Positions 53,010 through 64,000 are shown, counted from the first letter of the stretch. The stretch is 64,000 bases of DNA from Sycobia sp. Sy_11 (GCA_018907035.1 JACCIC010000120.1:1571501-1635500); one strand, 5' to 3'. Translations and numbers: made by a program. The notes: generated from the sequence alone by a model not told the origin.

Positions 53010-53065
<56 letters not shown>

Positions 53066-53100
53066 GCAACTTGTATTGTCTATATAGCGCTTCGCTCGGC
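52847..53100. promoter_or_regulatory. Proximal part of the same GC-rich island
   Basis: GC-rich, CpG-rich sequence just upstream of the TATA-bearing segment, interrupted by a (TA)n tract (about 53,012-53,062). It contains TCAAGGCCG at 52977-52985, an exact match to YCAAGGYCR, about 340 bp upstream of the TATA box. ORFs on both strands here are Ala/Arg-rich and not convincing. Confidence 0.35.
52977..52985 (+). promoter_or_regulatory. ERR/FTZ-F1 monomer-type site
   Basis: TCAAGGCCG, an exact YCAAGGYCR match upstream of the TATA box at 53322. Motif match only. Confidence 0.25.
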
Positions 53101-53104
53101 ACTG

Positions 53105-53192
<88 letters not shown>

Positions 53193-53215
53193 GTATATAT
53201 AATGTATGAGCATCG
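53101..53215. repeat. Compound (CG)n-(CA)n-(TA)n array
   Basis: CG to CA (about 53,109-53,155) to TA (53,155-53,187), the same order of units as at 3.25-3.33 kb. Confidence 0.9.
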
Positions 53216-53613
53216 TTGTCTTTCGTCATCGGCCGTTTCCGCCGACGCTCGCCGCGTCTAATTTTGCGCGTCTCGCTCTCGAGCGGCGTGCGCGCGCGCG
53301 CCGCGCGAGCGAGCGGAGCGCTATATAAACTCGGGGAGCTCTCTCGGCCTTCGCGATCGCGGCCGCGTCGCGGGCTCGCGCGCGCGCGCGCCGCAAGCTC
53401 TCGCATAGGAAAGTCAAGTTCAAGGCCAACGAGATAACCGAGCGGCTCGCGCCCCCTTCTCCTCCTCCTGCTCCTCCTCCGCCGCCAACCACCACCCCAA
53501 CTCCCCCTCCCTCCGGGTATACCACCCACCTACATACGAGGACGATATTGCACGCGCGCGGGCGCGAAAGAGACCCGAGTCCCTCTCACTCTCTCTCTCT
53601 CTCTCTAGATATC

Positions 53614-53671
<58 letters not shown>

Positions 53672-53860
53672 CGGAGTCGCGCGGCGCTGGAGAAGGAGCG
53701 CTCGCGCGTGCGCGACTCGCGACGCGCGAACCGGCGGGAGGGGGCGGGAGGGGGCGGAGGTATGTGTACGAGGAGTTAGGGGGGCCAGGGCGGCGGTTGA
53801 AAGAGGCACGAGTCGGGGCCGGACTTACGCAACAGTTTCGCGAACACCGTTACGCTCGCG
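53216..53860 (+). promoter_or_regulatory. GC-rich island with TATA box: candidate ERR promoter and 5'-UTR exon
   Basis: This island is strongly CpG-rich against the AT-rich surroundings. A TATATAAA box at 53322-53329 sits in GCGCTATATAAACTC, so initiation near 53,350-53,360 would be expected. A strong donor GGAG|gtatgt lies at 53759/53760, which would give a first exon of about 400 nt containing a (TA)n tract (53,612-53,664). Spliced to the 58,692 acceptor it would make a 4.9 kb first intron of ERR. An ERR/FTZ-F1-type site (53420-53428) lies about 70 nt downstream of the predicted start. Low-complexity Arg/Ala and Gly/Ser ORFs here are by-products of GC-rich repeats. The assignment to ERR is inference from position and strand; no transcript evidence is visible. 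Confidence 0.4.
53420..53428 (+). promoter_or_regulatory. ERR/FTZ-F1 monomer-type site
   Basis: TCAAGGCCA matches the monomeric nuclear-receptor site YCAAGGYCR. It sits in an 18 bp string (53412-53429, AGTCAAGTTCAAGGCCAA) that recurs exactly at 842-859 in another GC-rich island. Function is inferred only. Confidence 0.35.
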
Positions 53861-55194
53861 CGCTCTTTATGCGCGAACTCGTCCACGCATATGCATTTGC
53901 ACGCGTGTACATGACGTTACAGACAATTCGTCGTTTTTGCAAATTTTGCGAAGCTTTGCCCCGACGGATCTGTTGCCCCCTCTGTTTCTCTTCTACTTTT
54001 CTATTGTTTTCTTACGTACGCGCCGAGTTTTCCGATGACGAAGCCTCATCAATGTAGCCGACGAATTGCGATTCGGCCGTAATTGAAGACTGTTTTATAA
54101 GCATTATTGATCCCTAGGATGCTGCTATATAGTTGAGCGTAAATACAACTTTTCTGCTCGTACATTGATTTTGTCGATTTGTACGAGGTTATTAGTAATT
54201 GCACGATCATCTCAAAAACATTTCTGCTCTTCGCCAAAGCGATTTACGGGATTCGTTGAAATTTTTTCGGTCAGCTCTTCACTTGCAATTTATATTTTCA
54301 ATGTTTCGAATGCCCTGTTTAGCTGTAATCCACATTTCATGGACGGATAGCTTCAATTATTTGGTAAAAATTCATCGAATTGAAAATCTGATCGGAAAGG
54401 ACCTTGCTGTTAATAAACTGAATAAATTATGAAAATTGAGTAAAAACTAGGTGGGAAAAAAGTATTTTTTACGATCACGTATAAAATTTCAAAAATCGCC
54501 TACAGATTTGAAAACTAGATGGTTAAAGCCCCGTTAATTTTTTACTATTTTCTATACGATCTCATTTCTCTCAACATTGGTGCCTGTTGAAAAAAAGTTT
54601 TTCAAATACGTCCCTATGTTTTCGGCCGAACGTATACATAACAATATACTATACAACTATAATGTTGTACTGTTACCATTTTATTTAAGGATATGTATAC
54701 AGCTCTCTTAAAGAGTAACTTAAAAAAAATCTTAAATTTTTTTTTAAATTTTGAAAATTTAAATTAACCATGCCCTTGATCTACGTTCATTTTACATTGC
54801 TGCGAGGTTTCGAGGAGATTCGTTCAAAAATGAACAGCGTCTATCAAATTTCACAGTGAAAAATGATAAACGAATTTTGAAAAACGTACTCGTACCCACG
54901 AATCTGCGCGAAATTTCGCTGCGATTTCGTGCGCACGTAAATGACGGGTACGGTCGAGTGACTTTTTGCACGGTCGGTAAAAGCAAAAAAACCGACTCCG
55001 CCATCTTCTTAATACAAAAGCTTCTAAGACGATTATTTTAAAGCTCTCGACGCTTTTGCCCGTTAAAGAAACAAAAAATGGAGAGAATGAGGGTATTTGA
55101 AATGAGCGCCGAGGTGGCGTCGAGCGTGTGTCGCAGATCGCCATTGGCAATTTCATATATCAATATACGTATAAATGCTAACCAGTGCCTAATG

Positions 55195-55260
<66 letters not shown>
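53861..55260. other. Non-coding sequence, AT-rich
   Basis: Complex sequence up to 55,190, then (TA)n at 55,200-55,255. Several overlapping short ORFs, none with a motif. Confidence 0.5.
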
Positions 55261-55261
<1 letters not shown>

Positions 55262-55263
55262 GA

Positions 55264-55470
55264 ATGCCTTCTGAGGCTGAACTTGTCCCGCGCAAGAGAG
55301 ATGAGATACAATGGCTGCCTCTTCGGCAATTGTCGTATACACGTGTAGATACCGCGATAAGATTCACTGACGCGTCCGGCGTATCGGTACTTGAAATCCC
55401 AGGGGAAAATGGTCTCTGTACTTATACAGAGGCGAAAAAGATTTTATCTCCGTCCAAGCAGCCTTGTTAA
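55264..55470 (+). CDS. Unrecognised 68-codon ORF
   Basis: A non-repetitive frame (MPSEAELVPRKRDEIQWL..., IPGENGLCTYTEAKK) begins right after a (TA)n tract and ends at a TAA. Composition is more even than in the flanks. I do not recognise it; it may be chance or part of an untranslated leader. Confidence 0.12.
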   Translation: MPSEAELVPRKRDEIQWLPLRQLSYTRVDTAIRFTDASGVSVLEIPGENGLCTYTEAKKILSPSKQPC

Positions 55471-55676
55471 AATATATATAATATAATGTAAAGGCTCGGC
55501 CTTGCTTCGCAACATTGCGAAGATCGGTGAAATATTACGAACGTCGCCGTCTTTTGGTTTTTTACCCTCCCCCCTCTCCTATATATATTTTCCGCCTCTG
55601 TCAGGCCGTGCAGTGCGCGGCTATCATATGGTTCGATTGTTATAACCGTGAAATCTCGCTGTCGGGGTTTTTGTTT

Positions 55677-55677
<1 letters not shown>

Positions 55678-55726
<49 letters not shown>

Positions 55727-55738
55727 ATTGTTGTTGTT
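55678..55738. repeat. (TTG)n trinucleotide array
   Basis: About 20 TTG units. The poly-Leu ORF over it is an artefact. Confidence 0.95.
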
Positions 55739-56194
55739 CCTGTTATCATCATTATCATCATTATGCCGCATAAGAAAAATCGTGCGTTTTTCTTCTCGAA
55801 CGAGGAACTTTATTCTGTTTGCGTTGGCGAAGCTCTTGTTACGTACACTTGGCTCAATTACTTGGTTTTAGAAGCTTTTTATTTCAGTAATATGAACAGT
55901 TAGAGAGAAAGGGGGTGGGGGTGGGCGAGATCGAAATTTTAAAAATGCCCTGTTATTTTCGAATTTCCCCCGGGGGATTCCAATTTGCACTAATACATTG
56001 TTGTCTTGGCAAAGATTGTTATACGCAATTTTACGTCGGTATGTATACAAAGTTACTGTCTTACACATTGGAGTTATGGACGTTTACGCGACGGTCATTA
56101 ATATTCTAGAATATTATAGTACTTATACACAGTTTGGCACACGGTTTTTATTATTTATTGGCAGTTGCTTCGATGGGCATATATATTTACAAAG

Positions 56195-56239
<45 letters not shown>

Positions 56240-56676
56240 TTTGATAAACTGTAACTATACTTTGAGCCTAGTTCAGCGTTATGTGTGCGCGCGCGCACAC
56301 GCACACACATATACATCAGATGAAAGTAATGCAAAACATAACCGATCGAGACTAAATAATTGATAAACTTTACTGTATTTTCATTTTTATTGTTTTTTTT
56401 ATCATACGAAAGTATAAAGTGTATGTAACGCAAAGATAGTTTCCAGTCTGGTTTGCAAACTTAAAGCGAGTGCTATGTGACAATATATATATTTAAACTG
56501 GCCAATTGCTTTACGGTGATTCGAATTGCCTCCTGAACCAAATAGCACCGCGCCGATCTAATATATTATTGCAATTGGTGTAATCGGGCCAAGCGTCGCC
56601 GCGTCGCATCGCATCGCGCGTATAGAGCGACTCCTGCATATTATCCGCGCGTTCGTGATATCGCAGAGCTCGGCCG

Positions 56677-56732
<56 letters not shown>

Positions 56733-57700
56733 AAGCGCTCCACGAACGATTTTTGGCATATCAGCGATTCGCCGAGCTGTAAGAAATTTTTTATTGTACG
56801 AAAATACATACGTATATCCCCTCTTTGCCATTCCTCGTCATCAATATAAGGAAACGGAAAGCACGCGATTTCTAAATTAAATATCCGACTATGATACAAT
56901 TGTATATATATAGTACTATATATACAATTCTATATAATAATTTATAAACATTTAAACCTTTATATTTACCATTAAATTTTTAATATAAAAGAAATGTATA
57001 GATTGCCGCGAAGGTAACTAACGATGAGAGAATGTTGCAGATAAATTTTGCGCCCGATAATTGAGTGCAATGTCTAAAGAAAGTAATGCACTGTAAAGTT
57101 ATAATGTAGGATTATTGGAAACAGAAAATTATTAAAAAATATTAAATGAAATTATTCTTAACCGAAAAGTACTATTTATTCGGCGTTTATAAGATCTGCT
57201 TCGATATATTCTTTAGATTGTAAGCATACCAGAAAGGGCAGCAATGAAGTACGTGTACAAATCGCTTTTTGACGATGATGCTTGATTCCGATGCTCGTGG
57301 CCGAACCCAACTGGCACTGTCGTACACCGTGAATTAACATATCGACAGGTACAGTAGAACGCCCGTTTACCATCGGCTTATACGAAGTTCCCGATAATTT
57401 TTCCGCCCTACGCCTCCCCCTCCTCTGTACTCCATATTCAATCTATAATTTTCACCATTATGCGCACTACTGTTTGTCTCATAGTTTACGTCCTACACAA
57501 GCGTCATGAAAAAGACGTGGCTATATTATATTGTATACCACAATTTCGATGGGATTCCCCGATACATACAGTTGTATTATAAACGGGCAGAGAAATATAT
57601 ATATATATATATATAGCAAATTTTTCGAAATAATTATACCGGCAGCTGCGCGCTCTATACGCACGTGATGAATATATAACGCGAATTCCCGGAGGTATTT
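55739..57700. other. Non-coding sequence with simple repeats
   Basis: (TA)n at 56,198-56,235, CG/CA at 56,283-56,310, (CT)n at 56,682-56,730, and a near-palindrome around GTAC at 56,900-56,933. No gene. Confidence 0.55.
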
Positions 57701-57964
57701 TCTTTGAGGGCGCGCGCGCGCGCGCCGCGCAAATTTAAAAATAGCGCTCGCGCGAAAATAAAAGTGCAGCCCCCCTCTTCGCCTGCCCCCTATGCGCGCG
57801 CGCGTGTGTGTATGCATATAACTACGTTGGTAAAAGGGGTGGGAGGCTCTCGTCGAGGAGGATGAGAACTATATGGGAGGAACTTCTTTGAAAGCATCTC
57901 CATCGCGGATTTAGCGCCGTGCGTGTGTCAGCGCTGCTGCGCGGTGTTTTTTTTACACATAGTC

Positions 57965-58022
<58 letters not shown>

Positions 58023-58200
58023 ATTTTCGCTCTCCGCACGCCCATGAATTTTCGCTCGCGCGCGCGCGCGTGTGTGCGCGTGTACATATACTGCGCAAGG
58101 GCCGCGCGAGCGGCTCGCCTTACGCGCGGCGGCGTTGCGGCCTTGCAGATCTCTTGCCGCCACGCCTAATGTTATTTCCCTCCTTTGTTCCTAAATATAT
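57701..58200. promoter_or_regulatory. Small GC-rich patch upstream of the first ERR coding exon
   Basis: CG repeats (57,711-57,725, 57,793-57,807, 58,054-58,080), two (TA)n tracts (57,966-58,017) and CpG-rich complex sequence 0.5-1 kb before the ERR coding exon. It could be a proximal promoter, but no clear TATA box or donor is seen. Confidence 0.25.
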
Positions 58201-58280
58201 ACACTTATACAGGCTTCGGCTGGCTTGCAATTCTCTTTTTTTTTGCGATGGGATTCATCTTCTAACTTTATAGATATGTG

Positions 58281-58339
<59 letters not shown>

Positions 58340-58691
58340 TTCAAATCGTTTATTTTGCCATTCTGCGTATGAAGGTCTGTGCTGCTTTGCCATATGCGTT
58401 ATGCGTTAGCGAAATACTATTTCTACTGCGATAAATTTTTGATATGCTAAATAGCATAATCCGGTATATTTCATGGAATTTCTGTATAAAATTTATTTCG
58501 TTATTCAAATAATATACTTAGCAAATCGACGCAAAATTCGCGCTTTTCAAAATATGTTTGACTTATGCGTATATTTTTCTCTAGATACATCTGTGTGTCT
58601 GATTTTAAGGATAATCTTTGATAGTTTATGGAACTTTTTGGTATTTTCATAAATATCTAACGGATTTGTTGTTTGTCGTTTTTTTTTTTAG
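58201..58691 (+). other. Sequence leading to the ERR coding-exon acceptor
   Basis: (TA)n at 58,286-58,335, then AT-rich intron-like sequence ending in a long T-run and AG at 58690-58691. Confidence 0.6.
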
Positions 58692-58838
58692 GTTTGTATG
58701 ATGTCTGGTAGCACAGCTGAAAACATGATCGGAAATAACAGGACGATACCCAATATAAAGCAGGAAATCGATAATCCGAACACGCCCTCACAGAATTATC
58801 AAGTCTGTTCTCCGACAACTACTCTGCAGCAACAGGAG
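58692..58838 (+). CDS. ERR: Estrogen-related receptor, first coding exon (N-terminal A/B region)
   Basis: Encodes the N-terminal part of the A/B (AF-1) region of the orphan nuclear receptor ERR, a transcription factor that binds TCAAGGTCA-type sites and in insects controls carbohydrate and growth metabolism (family knowledge). The exon follows a poly-T acceptor ending in AG at 58691 and stops at a GAG|gtatca donor. ATG at 58698 opens 47 codons, ending at a phase-0 boundary. A second ATG at 58701 has a purine at -3 and may be the better start. The six bases before the ATG are in frame and open, so an upstream coding exon cannot be excluded. Residues 20-23 (IKQE) fit the SUMO-acceptor pattern hydrophobic-K-x-E and are followed by D and a TP site, as at the N terminus of fly ERR. 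Identity comes from the joined downstream zinc finger; this exon alone would not be diagnostic. Confidence 0.85.
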
Positions 58839-61355
58839 GTATCAAAATTATTCTTTTATTTCGGCTTTTATTCAGAATGATTTTTACACCCACATACGTT
58901 ACGAGATTTAATGGTTAATGTTTAATGATTAAAATTTAACGTTTCATTTTACAAAATTTGATTGTCAGAAATATAGACCGTCGTTATTTTTCCAATATCC
59001 TTTTGAATACGTTGAATAATATAGTGGTAGCAAGTTAGATATCGGCTCGAATAAGCGTTGAATATAAAATTAACGAATTAGGACAAAGTAAAAATATTAT
59101 AATTTTAATCATTATTGCGAAATGTTGGTTTTTGAAATCACATATTCAAGAATTTATTTTTATCTAACTATAATTAAGTCAATTTAAATTCGACGCAGAT
59201 GATTTATAAACAAAAAAAGTGTATAAAAGGAATTTATTGAGAATTTCAATAAATTTCTACATTAAGGAAAATTTACTGTATATATTTCGTCCTAAACATA
59301 AAATTATTTTTATTCTTCCGTTCAATTTTAAATAAAACTGCTATATATACGTATAAATTAAATAATTCAATCATCTAAAAAATTTACAGTCATTTATTAG
59401 AACCAAAAAAAATGCTTGAATTGCCGAAATAATAGCCTCTAAGAAAATATCATAAATGATTTATATTTCTACGATACTAAAAAAACTCTACTTGTTTCGA
59501 AATAAAACTAATGAGTTTAATAATGAAAAATCGTGAATTTTATACAAGTATAATCTACATGTATGTTTGATTTGACTTCTAAAACAATTGGTCTCTATAT
59601 TCATAATGCTCGGACTATTTATCCATATTATTTTTATGTTGAAAGAAGACATTTTATTTTAATGAAAGCCATCTAAGGCGGCGTGTGTCTTCTCTATACG
59701 TAATTACGGAATATAATGAGCAAATTGATTTCTTTATTTGTACGTGCTATATATTTGTATTTACGAGAAGCCGCAATAAGTTTGCGAGAATTATAATTAT
59801 ACATTTCTACGTCAACATGTTATATAATTTCGCATTGTATTGCCGATAAACTAATATCGGCGTTGTGAACAACTAACTCCTTTGAATAATAATTACATTC
59901 CACTTCGAGTTGTTAGCAAAAGAAAAAACATTTGAAACGTCTTAAAAATTTATTATATATCATACAGAGCCACATATATAATTCAGAATTGTACGTCTCA
60001 GCGTCGCACCGTATGACAAATGAGTAATTTCGATATAGCCCTAACGAAGAAGAACCACACTATCATCTTCGACATTAGATATTCAAAATGTGTATTATAA
60101 ATTATACTATTATAAATTTTGTTACGCAATTCCACATTTATCGTGTCATCGAGTTTCGAAATAACCCATAAGTGAGCCCACCATTTTAAATTATAAAATA
60201 AAACAAAAGTACATAATACATAAAATTTATCTCTTCTAACAAAGTTAAAAAATTATAACCCAAAATTTGAGACGGATCGCAAGATTCCTTTAAATCCAGA
60301 CTATTTGAAGCTGCTGTATAATAATTACGGGCAAACATCTTATTCGCTTATCGTATAGAATTCCGTTGAGGCTATAATGAACCAAATCAGTTCAAATTTG
60401 AGGATTTTGGCGTTGAATAAATTTGTTAAACTTTATGAACGAAGGGGATTTAATTTGATCCTGAAGAATAAAATTTTGGCGAACAGAGTTTCCTTCTGAT
60501 TATCCTTTAACGTTTAGATATTTATACTGTTTTTAATTCGTCTATCTGTTCGAATTAAATTATTAAATTATTAAATTATTAACTCTATTTTCGACTAGAT
60601 AAGTGAAGAGGCAGAATGGAACGTATATCTATAATACGGTAGGTTGGACACGTTTAGCAAAAGTATAGCTACTGAAAGAATATAGACTAGATGTAGGTTA
60701 CTAAGTCTCCAAGAATGATATCGACACAAAAACATTAGATTGATAGAATTGTTAATGTATTCATAGATCTTTTTCGGTTAGGTTGTTATATTGGTTAGAA
60801 ATCCAAGTGTAGTAATTTATCTAATACAGGTACAGAATGACAATATAATGAAAGCAGGATTTTGTATTCGTATATTAGGTAAAAAAATAATGTAGTCACT
60901 ATCCAAAGAAGGCAATAACATTACTTGAACAGCTTGTCTGTCAATAATTGATAATCAATAACAACATCCTATCGTTTAAGCTCCTTTACTCTATTTGTAT
61001 TAATGGTAATCCTACAGCAAGTTAGTTTGTATATATTGTTACTACCAATTGAAATGGTGTGATTTGAAAGGAATCTTGTTATCCTTAAATTGTAGGTAAT
61101 AACTAACCACAGTTCTACTGGAAAAAAATAATTTTTACGTGTATTATGCAATGAAAAATTTATTTTACAATGTAAAAGGTTATCACGCACCTTAATTTGG
61201 CGCATCCTTGATAAGGGATTGACGCGCATACGCGCAGAAAAATGTTATATACGTAAAAATCCACTGACGATAATTAACCAAAGTATCTATTTTATACTTA
61301 TATAGTATACACTTTTCGTGATCCGATTATTGTACTTTATTTTTTGCTGTTACAG
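58839..61355 (+). other. ERR intron between A/B-region exons
   Basis: A 2.5 kb AT-rich phase-0 intron with gt...ag ends. It is unusually poor in microsatellites compared with the rest of the window. I see no exon-like island, RNA gene or transposon in it. A short AAATTATTA tandem lies near 60,550-60,590. Confidence 0.8.
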
Positions 61356-61466
61356 TCGCTATGCACAAAAATGGACTTACCGGATTACGGGGGCAGCGGT
61401 GGCAGCCCCGGAAGCCCGGAGATGCATCATTGTTCCTCGACGACGCAGCCGCTCGGCGCACCGGAG
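61356..61466 (+). CDS. ERR: Estrogen-related receptor, second coding exon (A/B region, Gly/Ser/Pro-rich)
   Basis: 37 codons between a pyrimidine-rich acceptor (TTTGCTGTTACAG) and a consensus donor (GAG|gtaaga). Both boundaries are phase 0, so the exon continues the frame of the 58.7 kb exon and leads in frame into the zinc-finger exon at 63.1 kb. It encodes a disordered, Gly/Ser/Pro-rich linker (DYGGSGGSPGSP, then a His/Cys/Ser/Thr patch), the kind of low-conservation sequence found between AF-1 and the DNA-binding domain in ERRs. Its local base use is markedly more GC-rich than the flanking introns, which supports coding. I see no known domain. Because the exon length is a multiple of three with phase-0 ends, it could be skipped without breaking the receptor frame. 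Confidence 0.85.
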
Positions 61467-61688
61467 GTAAGACATATATATATATATATCTATGCAATAT
61501 TAATATCTTGAGTGTGTAATCCCTACGAACTCTCGAGTATAATTATTCATAAAGCTCGGGGCTTCGTATATATTAGGGGCTGATTAACTTTGCCGATCGA
61601 TTCCCGTTCGGTATAACAGCGTTGGAACTTCGAAGGCCGGATGCCAACGAAAAAAATTCATCTTTTCAGCGCAGTTGATTCTATATAC

Positions 61689-61749
<61 letters not shown>

Positions 61750-63104
61750 CTTGTTTTCGTTATTACGCAATCGAATGGATATTTTTTATTTTATTTCAAC
61801 ATTAAATAAGTATATAATATGATCTGGATTGTATTGTCAAGTTATAGACGAACGATATCTATATAATTATCGATAATTATACGCATTGGATAGATCGCAT
61901 TCGTGAGCCCGTGGATCTCACAAATTATTGGAGTCGTTACTAGGTCGATAAATTTGAATAATTCTTTGAAATTTCGTCTAATATTCATCGATTAGTACGG
62001 TAATTGACGGTGTCAAGCCAGTGAGAGCCGTCGATCGTTTTTTCTTCTATAGGCTGGGCCGTTGACATAAAATTAATTGTACGCGAGAATATATACGTAC
62101 AAGTTGTGTTAACCATTTCCTCGGTCAGTAGGATGCTCATTAGTGTTCTCTTAATATTTTATATACACGTATATATCATACACTAATTTCAATACAGCAG
62201 CTTTAATAAAATACGTTCAAATCAGTTATAGAAGTCTACAACTTTATCCAATTTTAGTATTTGACATTATTTTCTGAAATAATATATATTTATGAATCGA
62301 GGTTTCAAACTGATGAAATCTTCCATTGAACGTTTGTAAATGTGATGCAAAAATTATCTTCATACAACGACGAGCATCAGAAGCTGATTGGTACAAATCA
62401 ATTTTCTCGCATTTTCATTGTCTGAACTATGCAAGCTTCAGACACCCATACGACACATTAAAATTTTTCATCAAGTATTTATTTGTACAGATCCGGATTT
62501 TTCAAATTAATAATTGATATCACCTCGTCCCGAGTATTTGATAATCGATTTCATAATTTTAGCCTTTCTGTATTATATAGTTTTTCAGTTTTCTATACAT
62601 ATAACAACAAAAAAAATTAATATCTCGCTTATTGTCCAAATATATGCTAAAATCATATATTCATATATATGTATAGACACAACATTCAATACATGTATAG
62701 ACAAAATTGTCGAAGACGATAATAAGTATGTATATACGCTCAGCGATTACGATCTTTTCAGTTTCTATAGTGGTATATTATGAGCTGATATGTAACTAAG
62801 GGACGATAATACTTAACTGAGTCAAATTGACATTTTTCTTCTTCTCAACCGTCTCGTCACCGTCGATCGTCTTCCTCGTTTATCTTTAAAACAGCCCAAA
62901 ATAACTCGCTCTCAACTCGGTTCGATAACAGTAAACGCGAGCGTCGTTGCACATAAAAATCTGACGCTGACCGCGCCTAATGGGCGTTCAACCATTTTCA
63001 TATAATCGAAACAATTGCAGAAGCGCGCAAGATCACCATCGCGTAATAAATAAATATATTTAGGAATGAACAGACCAAAAATATGCGAAACCCTTATGGT
63101 TTAG
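61467..63104 (+). other. ERR intron before the zinc-finger exon
   Basis: A 1.64 kb phase-0 intron. It contains a pure (TA)n tract at about 61,697-61,746 and otherwise AT-rich single-copy-looking sequence. No additional exon is evident. Confidence 0.8.
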
Positions 63105-63234
63105 GACGGAGTCAAGGAGGAGGATATGATGCCGAGGAGGCTGTGCCTCGTCTGCGGCGACGTGGCCAGTGGATTCCACTACGGGGTCGCTTCGTGCGAA
63201 GCCTGCAAGGCTTTCTTCAAGAGAACGATACAAG
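63105..63234 (+). CDS. ERR: Estrogen-related receptor, exon with first DNA-binding zinc finger
   Basis: 43 codons plus one base, from acceptor GGTTTAG to donor CAAG|gtacga. It encodes zinc finger 1 of a nuclear-receptor DNA-binding domain: Cys pattern C-x2-C-x13-C-x2-C at exon residues 14, 17, 31 and 34, and P-box CEACKA followed by FFKRTIQ, which is the ERR P-box (the same core is shared with ER-type receptors). The run [17 protein letters not shown] is diagnostic of ERR, and Phe at SGFHYG is the protostome form. The final G begins a Gly codon completed in the next exon, the usual intron position after the first finger. Just before the finger, VKEE (exon residues 3-6) is a second SUMO-consensus lysine. 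Upstream acceptors at 63063 and 63073 would give a stop or the wrong frame, so 63105 is chosen. Finger 2, hinge and ligand-binding domain are outside the window. Confidence 0.95.
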
Positions 63235-64000
63235 GTACGAAGGAAAATGTTCCGAAGCCCCCGTGGCGTTGTGTGTGTGTGTGTGTGTGTGTGTGTTTTT
63301 TTTCTTTTCTTTTTGCTTGATTTAGCCCGCTGCTGCTCCTCCAGATAGCAACTGAACAATTTTGCCTGCCTCGTACGCAGTTATAACATTGCGAGTGTGG
63401 CGTGAAATAATATTACGTATACTCGTATATATACGTTGATGGCTTTGTTTTGTGAAAAATCTGCAAACGAAAGCGGGATCGGGGGGGAAGTGCCAATCGA
63501 TCGTGGCACGAGCAATGTTTTGATTATTTGAAGTTAAAATACGCATTAGTGCGTGTGTGTACCCTATACTAATATTAACAGATAATTTGATACAGATAAA
63601 ATCATCTAGGTTTTTCGCGATATTACGATCTTTCTTCAAAAAAAAATTTAATTCGCTTTCACTGATGTTCGAAATAGAATCATTGATTCAGTTTTAAAAT
63701 TCTGTTTGAAAATTGAGAGTTTAAAATTTATCAAATTCATCAAGCCTAGTTCTTAGTCAAATTTTTCCAGTTTCTTTTTTAACACAAAACTTTTAATATT
63801 TTTTTAGTAATAATAAGAAATACGCACATTTTAATCATATAAAATTTACGATGTTGATTATTGAGTATAAAGATTTTTTTACGTTTAATACATTATACAT
63901 TACATCTATACCTATACAATGGTTTACTGATATTCAATCAGAAATTATGTTTTTCTCGTTTTTTTTTTGCGTTTATTAAATTTATCACTGCCACGTTCGA
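63235..64000 (+). other. Start of the ERR intron after zinc finger 1
   Basis: The intron begins gtacga and runs off the window. A (GT)n tract at 63,270-63,296 followed by a T-rich run begins only about 35 nt after the donor. The rest is AT-rich with nothing recognisable. Confidence 0.75.

Noticed and set aside
53155..53529. Arg/Gly-rich ORFs in the GC-rich island
   Set aside because: They appear in several frames on both strands at once, as expected from CpG-rich low-complexity DNA.
55515..55871. ORF with a poly-Leu stretch like a membrane segment
   Set aside because: The Leu run is a (TTG)n microsatellite; the flanks show no family features.

Overview
This is a eukaryotic, almost certainly insect, window. 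It is AT-rich, intron or intergenic in character, and crowded with microsatellites: roughly forty (TA)n tracts of about 30 bp or more, plus (GA)n, (CA)n, (CG)n, TGTA and TTG/TTA arrays. Insect TE remnants are present (mariner and Helitron-like). The only gene I can name is the 5' part of the estrogen-related receptor (ERR), an orphan nuclear receptor, in the last 5.3 kb on the + strand. Phe rather than Tyr in the first zinc finger (SGFHYG) and an N-terminal IKQE-type motif fit a protostome ERR. The repeat style suggests a hymenopteran such as an ant or chalcid, but that is a guess.

Layout. 1-58.7 kb holds no recognisable conserved protein-coding exon. It is AT-rich sequence interrupted by GC/CpG-rich islands near 0.64-1.32, 17.4-18.76, 37.5-38.08, 52.85-53.86 and 57.7-58.2 kb. 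The islands look like promoter or first-exon regions, and some carry strong splice donors (1207, 53760; also 48126 in a smaller GC-rich patch) and TATA boxes (53322, 47966). At 11.7-14.75 kb sits a mobile-element cluster: one copy of a 0.56 kb dispersed repeat (second copy at 19.3-19.9 kb), a truncated Helitron-like element and a roughly 1.8 kb Helitron-like element. Both Helitron-like elements carry arrays of ~60 bp units that reverse orientation in the middle and encode a 20-residue repeat peptide reading outward on each strand. At 29.0-29.9 kb is a decayed, internally deleted mariner transposase. A weaker LINE-like remnant lies at about 4.8-5.2 kb.

58,692-63,234 contains three spliced ERR exons: the N-terminal A/B region (47 codons), a 37-codon Gly/Ser/Pro-rich exon, and the exon with the first DNA-binding zinc finger including the P-box. 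The second zinc finger and the ligand-binding domain lie beyond the window. The TATA-containing island at 53.3 kb, about 5 kb upstream, is the best candidate for an ERR 5'-UTR exon. Several exact matches to the ERR/FTZ-F1 monomer site (YCAAGGYCR) lie in the islands, which raises the possibility of autoregulation. The total number of such matches is not above chance.
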